DNA of 32,878 nt from Dunaliella salina (taxonomy: Eukaryota; Chlorophyta; Chlorophyceae; Chlamydomonadales; Dunaliellaceae): assembly GCA_002284615.2 (NCBI GenBank), contig MU069581.1, positions 60,417 through 93,294 of the forward strand, in the 5' to 3' direction. How positions within the stretch are numbered: position 1 is the first letter of the stretch; each line of letters starts with the position of its first letter. The position numbers and the translations under genes were made by a program. This document shows, in pieces, positions 28,006-32,878 of this stretch. The notes beneath the pieces were generated by a model. It searched no databases. It was not told where the DNA came from and saw only the letters and a program-made list of their open reading frames with translations.

Positions 28006-28121
28006 CTTCTGTAATTGGGTGGGCATGCAAGGGGCATGCAAGTGAACCTCCAGGCTGTTGTTTGCTGTTGTTTTCTGTGTAACATTGAGGTTTGCACATA
28101 TCTGCGTTATGGCGGCGAACG

Positions 28122-28382
28122 CCTAGTCAACTGGCGGATGATTAATTCGAGAAATTCACCCCGTACATAGCCACTTCGTTTAAAAAATTCCCCAGCATCT
28201 CATGAGCGAAGAACCAGTGGCGGGGTGAGGACGAATCTTTCCACAACCAAACACAGTGCACTTAGCCTGGCCCAAAGTGTGCATCTACCAGGAATCAAAC
28301 CCAGGGCTTCGCTACCACAAAGCAGATGGTGGAGAAAGACTACTTAACTGGCAGAAGATAAATTGGAGAAGTTCACCCCAGA
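28122..28382 (-). mobile_element. tRNA-derived SINE-like repeat, copy 2
   Basis: On the minus strand 28301-28291 reads GGTTTGATTCC, one mismatch from the pol III B box GGTTCGATTCC, preceded by GTGGTAGCGAAGCCCTG. A piece with AACTGGC, then GATTAATTCGAGAAATTCACCCC, occurs at 28122-28164 and again at 28340-28382, so this too is a partial tandem dimer (period about 218). Same layout as 17254-17513. Confidence 0.55.
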
Positions 28383-29984
28383 AGATAAAGAGGCCTTCGC
28401 TGGGCAAAAGCCAGCGTGCATGAAAGAAAGACCCGACTGTCTGAAACTGAGCCCAAATTGCTTCCTCTCCTTTTCGAGCTTCTTTCCTTTCATGAACAGG
28501 CTGGGAAAGGAAAAGGAAGACATAGTCGCTTGTGCCTTGCGTTCACCTGCAGGTCGCAACACATGTATACACCCAATGCTGCATGTGATGCTTTGGCATT
28601 CAAATGATCAACCTCTGAGTCAATCACTTTGGACATTTACAGGCCCCTATCTTTGAATTTCCGGAAAGCATGGCAAGCCGACGGCTTTTGAATGGACGAT
28701 TGGTCGCATATTGGTTGAGAAACTCACAATCTTGTACTTGCGGCATGAGCAGTTTACTCAGCTCAAAGAGCACGAGCACAAGCAGAGCTTTGAACTTCAT
28801 CTTGGGAGCCATGTACACTGAGGTGCAAGTGTTGAAGGACATCATCCGCTCAGTCAAATTCTTCGGGGCCATCAAGCAGCACAAAGTCTCATTTGCATGA
28901 ACATTTGCATGAGCATGCAGCCCAACGGGCCTTTCCATGCAGGCTGAGGCAATTGCTTCCAGGCCGTCAAACATCACATCTAGAGATCTCGTTTTGCATG
29001 GGCATGGAGCCCATGGGGCTTGATGCTGGTCCATGCAGGCTGTGCAAGCCGAGGGCTCCAAAAGTGCGAAAGCAAGCTTGGGAAACCAGTAGTTATTAAA
29101 CATTAGAGATCTTGAGCTCTATTCCAGTTTTGACAGCCTCTTTGTGCAGGTTGATTTTACTATTCTTTAGCAAAAAATTGGACGTGCCCATTGCTAGAAC
29201 AACAGATTAGGGCTCCAGGAAGGGCCCATATAGATGTTTGGATGTGTATGGATGATCTGATGCCTTACCCCACAACTTTCGGCTCAATATTTCTTTTCAA
29301 ATGCATCAGCAGTGGATGCCTAGGGGTCAACAACATATCCCGGCAAGAAGTGGTGTCATTTCTTCTACTTTGCGGACTAGTATATACTTCGATTCTTTGG
29401 GATTTTGATAAGGCGGGCCCTTTGGGGTGCTTCCCCTGTGATGCTTGGAGGTTAGTCCCGCTTGCGTAGCTTTTCCTTTCCTTCCTATACTACAAACTAT
29501 ATACTGCTTTTAAGTCCCATATACTAGTATACCTTGCACCCTTATCATATCTCATCCCGTAGGAGCCTTCCTGAAACTTTGCTGAGCTTCTCAACAAACA
29601 AAGTTTACCTTGTTTGATTTTGGTGTTGCAACGTCCATATACTGGACAAAAATAAACCCATCTCCGGAATCCTTGCTATTGCCAATGGTTGAGGGCAGTC
29701 TGCTATAACAAGTTGAGATACTTGCTGGTACTCATGCTGGTTTTTGCAAGCCTGCATTGCACTGTGACGTGCTATACAAAAGGTTACAGGTAACGCATCC
29801 AATCTCAGTTGCTTTAACATACGCAAGACCTGTCTGGCTCAGGTTTCCATCTAGATGTGTGCGATCTCAGTTCATAAGTTCTCTTTGCACAGCACTGTTT
29901 GGATTCACAAATATGTCTCTTACAACTGCATCTTTCTTCTCAGATTTTTCCTTACTTGCATAGCTTCCACCATGTATAGTCTTC
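28383..29984. other. No gene confirmed
   Basis: 28430-28510 includes a frame with LLFELLSFHEQAGK, weakly like the end of the LINE C-terminal proteins. 28893-29060 carries imperfect repeats of GCATG, AGCCCA, CCATGCAGGCTG. The frames 28670-28900 and 29191-29469 have no domain that I can name; no splice-consistent model was found. Confidence 0.4.
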
Positions 29985-30075
29985 TCATACGCACTCCTCC
30001 TTTTTGGATCAAAACAACAACGGGCTTTATGACTTTCTTCATGAACTTCTCCTTTTCTATGAACAGTCTAGATTG
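29985..30075 (+). pseudogene. LINE C-terminal end fragment
   Basis: A plus frame reads FLDQNNNGLYDFLHELLLFY with EQS, the same end as FLNQNNKKLYIFLH at about 19640; the DNA (GGATCAAAACAACAACGGGC) also aligns. Nothing else of the element is recognisable around it. Confidence 0.5.
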
Positions 30076-30443
30076 GAATGAACGGTTACCACTGATCGAA
30101 CATAGCGAACGTTTAAGGTACATACTCTGAAAATTCCACATAGCAACTAAGGAACAGCGGAAGCTCTTGTAACCAGATTGAGTGATTCCTGACTACCGTC
30201 ATAAGTGCAAACCACTGAGTCGGAACAACATCCCTTCTACCTTTCAAAGTGGAGTGTGTAGAATTTACGTTAGCAATCATTCGTTCTGACTGGAAGCCCA
30301 ATCCTGAGCGGCGCCCCAGTTAAAATCTCCACCATAAAAAATTTTTCTTGTTCTATTCAAAAATGGCCCACTATCCCACTATTGGTTGGCTAGGGGTCTG
30401 TTGCCTGCACAAACCATTGGTTCCCCTGTTCTGAGCATTTCAG

Positions 30444-31550
30444 CATCAAGGAGAGCCAGAGCAGAGGGAAAAATATCACTCAGCTCAAGCATTTGCGAGA
30501 AGAGTTACAACGGGGCTTGTTCGTCAACTTGTTCGGAAGTGAAATGTGAAATACATAAAATAGGGGCCTTTCTTGGTCAGCACTGATAACATAGAACCCT
30601 ACAGTAACTGCCAGGAGATGCAAGGAAAAAAACAACAATTCATGTAAGCTATTGTCAAAATAAATGGATGTCATCTTTCCTACTCCTCTTCGGCCAGCCT
30701 TCTTGCCGCAAGAAAACAGAAAAGGGAGAAGAAGAACCAAACAGGATGCAGAAGCATCAGTTGCATCAATTCAGGAGACACGCTGGAAATTCATGAAGCT
30801 CGCGACTTCAAATTTAAGAAGCAAGCCTGCAGGGATCTGGAGGATGGCATGCAGCTGCTGAGCCCAGACCTTGCTGCAAGAGTAATGCCATGACCTCCAT
30901 GTATAGAAACTCCAAAGCAAGTGTTCAAAATTATTGCTTCAAAAATACTGTGGAGCAAGCAAGTAGCATGCAAGCAGGACAGGGATGGGACACTCAAGAG
31001 TGGCCATGGGCCATCCATTAGCACCTCCTCCTTCTGAACAGTAGCAGAAAAAAAGCCATTACACAATATAGTTAATGTTGCCGTTATGGCTGCCTTGACT
31101 ACAAACTTCCCTTTATACTATCTGGCTCACATGCCCCTAAACGTCAAGAAAAAAGGCTGGGATATGGAGTTCGTAGCATGTCCAGAACTTATTCTCAGGG
31201 CCTTGCATCTTAGTATTCCCCTTCCCTGCTGTCAATCTCGATCATTATATGCTCACCATCCGCGAGACCCCATGATCGTGCAGCAACTATCTCAAGTCCA
31301 GCTCCTGCATGGCAGGGCACATGTGCTGCAGGGCATACCATCCATGTTGGTTTATATGCAAGCAGGGCATACCTCCGCGAAATACCACCCACAGTGGTAT
31401 GCAGGCAGGGCATACTTCCTGCAGTGGTACATGCCGTGGGGCTTACTACCCATGCTGCAGGGCATACTATGGGTGGCACCCACACAAGCTGCTGCTCCTC
31501 CTCATGATCAACCTCAGGAGGGTGGTGCTACAGCACCAGGAGGCAGATAA
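30444..31550 (+). CDS. Possible spliced gene, 3' part only
   Basis: Three candidate exons, 30444-30538, 30775-30881 and 31284-31550, have CAG acceptors and GTGAAA and GTAATG donors. Their phases agree (A|GA across the first junction, phase 0 at the second), and the last ends in TAA at 31548-31550. The joined peptide is helical and charged at first (KHLREELQRGLFVNLFG; DTLEIHEARDFKFKKQACRD; LEDGMQLLSPDLAAR), then in the last exon Trp/Tyr/Gly-rich with a Pro/Gln/Gly tail. The upstream start was not found. No family is recognised. Both donors are weak, so this model is tentative; an alternative reading frame in the last exon (31309-31641) is also open. Confidence 0.4.
31320..31475 (+). repeat. 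Degenerate repeat GCAGGGCATAC
   Basis: GCAGGGCATAC occurs four times (about 31329, 31371, 31414 and 31465) at 40-51 base spacing, inside the last candidate exon, producing its repeated Gly-Ile/His/Arg-Tyr pattern. A repeat origin would weaken the case for real coding. Confidence 0.7.
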
Positions 31551-31890
31551 GACTGAGGCGCACGATGATGACGTCCACCAGAGCCCTTTTTCTCCCCATC
31601 TCGGCTCCAGTTACCCCTGCACCATCAGTGGAGTAAGATAGGTACATCAGGGAGGACAGTTGGGCATGCGCAAAGGGCCTTGATCACGAGCTCTTGCAAA
31701 CTGGAAGCAAGGCACAGAAAGTCATGCTCATGGTAAGGTGCGGTCCTGGGTCAATGCCGGAGGCAGATTGTTTCAGTTAGGCTCTTTCTTTGAAAGAGGC
31801 CTTAGCCCTTGGTGAGTAAGGTTGAAGTTCTAGCCGCTGCTGCATTTGCTAGACTGGACATACTGTTTTGATAAACTGCCAAAGCAATTA
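31551..31890. other. No gene seen
   Basis: No open frame of note and no recognisable repeat. It may be the 3' untranslated region of the candidate gene ending at 31550. Confidence 0.4.
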
Positions 31891-32220
31891 CAAGAGATGC
31901 TAGAAAGAGCTGGACAGAGTACAAAACTGCATGACTTGTGGTTTTTCTGATTGCAAAAAATGCAAGATAGACCTGGACAAAGCACAAAGCTGACGGTTGA
32001 CTGGCAATTTCTTCAATTGCAAGGATTGCAAGATGAAGCTCATTTCTTCCACTGCAAAAAATGCAAGATAGAGACGGACAAAGCACAAAAGTGATGCGTG
32101 ACCGATGCTACCTTCCATCGCAAGGAATGCAAGATTGAGCCAATACCTCCATTGCACGGAGTGCAAGACACAGCCGGACTAAGCTAACAACTGACACATG
32201 ACGGGCGATATCCATGCGAA
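31891..32220 (+). repeat. Alternating 66/34-bp tandem array
   Basis: Units beginning CAA-GGAATGCAAGAT (or CAAAAAATGCAAGAT) start at 31891, 31954, 32020, 32054, 32121 and 32155, with lengths of about 63, 66, 34, 67, 34 and 66. Long units contain GGACAAAGCACAAA; short ones do not. The minus-strand open frames here (31802-32166) are by-products of the array. Confidence 0.8.
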
Positions 32221-32744
32221 TGCTGATACACAGTGAGGTGCATTTGGATTCCAGGAGACAAAAATTTCATCAAAATTCAATGCTTGCAGCGCTCACAAGC
32301 AACAAAGCTTCAGAGGCAAACAAAGAGTCAGGAGGAGGTGAGTTTTCTCAAAGCACATGCAGTGAAAAGGCATACGACACGGCTCCTTCCTCTTCATTGA
32401 CGCATGCTTTATCCTTGAGGAGCACCTGTAGCAGAGGCATGCAATGGCTTTCATGCTTTGCATGCTTGGGCAGGCAGAAGAGCAGGCAAGCACAGCTCCG
32501 CCCGGCTGCATCCGGGATAGATTTCAGGCTTAGAAATTGGGCACATGCATCAATCTGCCTGCCAGGTGAGAAAAAGTGCAGCAGGCAAGCACTAAAAGCA
32601 GTTGTTTCTACAGTGAAAATAATCTGTATCTGGACATCCACATTCAGATGAAATCTGAATACATGCTTTCAGCAAAGTACGCCTATTGTCCCATGGATAA
32701 GAAGCTTCAAGTGACAAGTGTGTCATAGGTACCCTTGCTTCTAG
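32221..32744. other. Possible small exon, otherwise unassigned
   Basis: 32290-32337 is 48 bases bounded by TGCTTGCAG and GTGAGTTTT and is open in all three frames tested, so it could be an exon; no partner exon with matching phase was found. The open frame 32214-32651 spans it but crosses these splice-like sites. Confidence 0.3.
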
Positions 32745-32852
32745 ATGTGAAGGAGGCACTGGGGACATGCGCACCTTGCAGCTGGAGGCAATGGTGGATC
32801 AGCACCTCTGCGCGCGAATACAGAGCCCGATGGAGGCTCTGCTGGGCTGCAG
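32745..32852 (+). CDS. Possible internal exon at right edge
   Basis: After CCTTGCTTCTAG the frame starting at 32746 reads MRTLQLEAMVDQHLCARIQS then PMEALLGC, a compact helical peptide, up to GCTGCAG|GTTGCA at 32852. The acceptor is good, the donor weak. The window ends in (TG)n right after, so the next exon is out of view. No family is recognised. Confidence 0.3.
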
Positions 32853-32862
32853 GTTGCAGTGT

Positions 32863-32878
32863 TGTGTGTGTGTGTGTG
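32863..32878 (+). repeat. (TG)n microsatellite at window edge
   Basis: At least eight TG units running off the right edge. Confidence 0.9.

Noticed and set aside
28260..28345. Possible tRNA gene (B box present)
   Set aside because: The acceptor stem and A box do not form a proper cloverleaf, and the sequence is repeated with a SINE-like body.
30113..30301. Minus-strand frame with VPTQWFALMTVV, loosely like a hAT transposase region
   Set aside because: Only one weak motif, and the neighbouring plus strand matches a LINE C-terminus by both DNA and protein. No other hAT domain or terminal repeats.
31802..32166. Minus-strand frames with repeated LAFFA-type segments
   Set aside because: By-products of the alternating tandem array.

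Overview
The window looks like nuclear DNA of a eukaryote. It has a spliced multi-exon gene, degraded retrotransposons of several families, long (GT)n and (TA)n microsatellites, many G or C homopolymer runs, and a 605-base assembly gap (13532-14136). There are no bacterial operons, no ribosome-binding-site spacing and no phage modules. From memory, the retroelement C-terminal blocks and the small-exon gene with GTGAGT/GCAG splice sites resemble green algae (Chlorophyta, possibly Chlamydomonadales such as Dunaliella). That placement is an inference; no search was possible.

Layout. 1-72 is a (TA)n microsatellite, followed by a possible LTR edge at 73. 692-2913 and 4282-7285 are two high-identity copies of a Ty3-like LTR-type retroelement: a leader with repeated hairpins, gag with a zinc knuckle and, in the second copy only, a broken aspartic-protease domain. 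7312-9332 is the minus-strand N-terminal part of a second element: a PHD finger, a long linker, an unassigned domain and an RNase H domain. 9380-10900, 14345-15482 and 21235-21610 hold 3' ends of LINE-like elements with a restriction-like endonuclease block and a GVGGTIY-type C-terminus. 19445-19690, 20985-23660 and 29985-30075 hold another LINE C-terminal type with a Cys/His block (QDEKHxLFxC). A short tail with a variable hairpin (CTTAAT, hairpin, TAGAC, T/C-rich run) recurs at least seven times, on both strands.

The clearest host gene is on the minus strand, 27506 to 24947. It has six exons whose phases all agree and encodes a 187-residue, mostly helical protein with a possible organelle-targeting N-terminus. 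Its last intron (25169-26437) holds a (GT)n tract beside the acceptor, two minisatellites and a 45-bp near-perfect palindrome. A 12-bp perfect inverted repeat brackets its start codon. A second, plus-strand gene is suggested by three phase-compatible exons at 30444-31550, and a further exon may lie at the right edge.

The rest is repeat debris: tRNA-derived SINE-like dimers (17254-17513, 28122-28382), a MITE-like inverted-repeat element carrying telomere-type repeats (27799-28005), a foldback sequence (20305-20424), and an alternating 66/34-bp tandem array (31891-32220). No complete autonomous mobile element is present; every copy seen is truncated or frameshifted.
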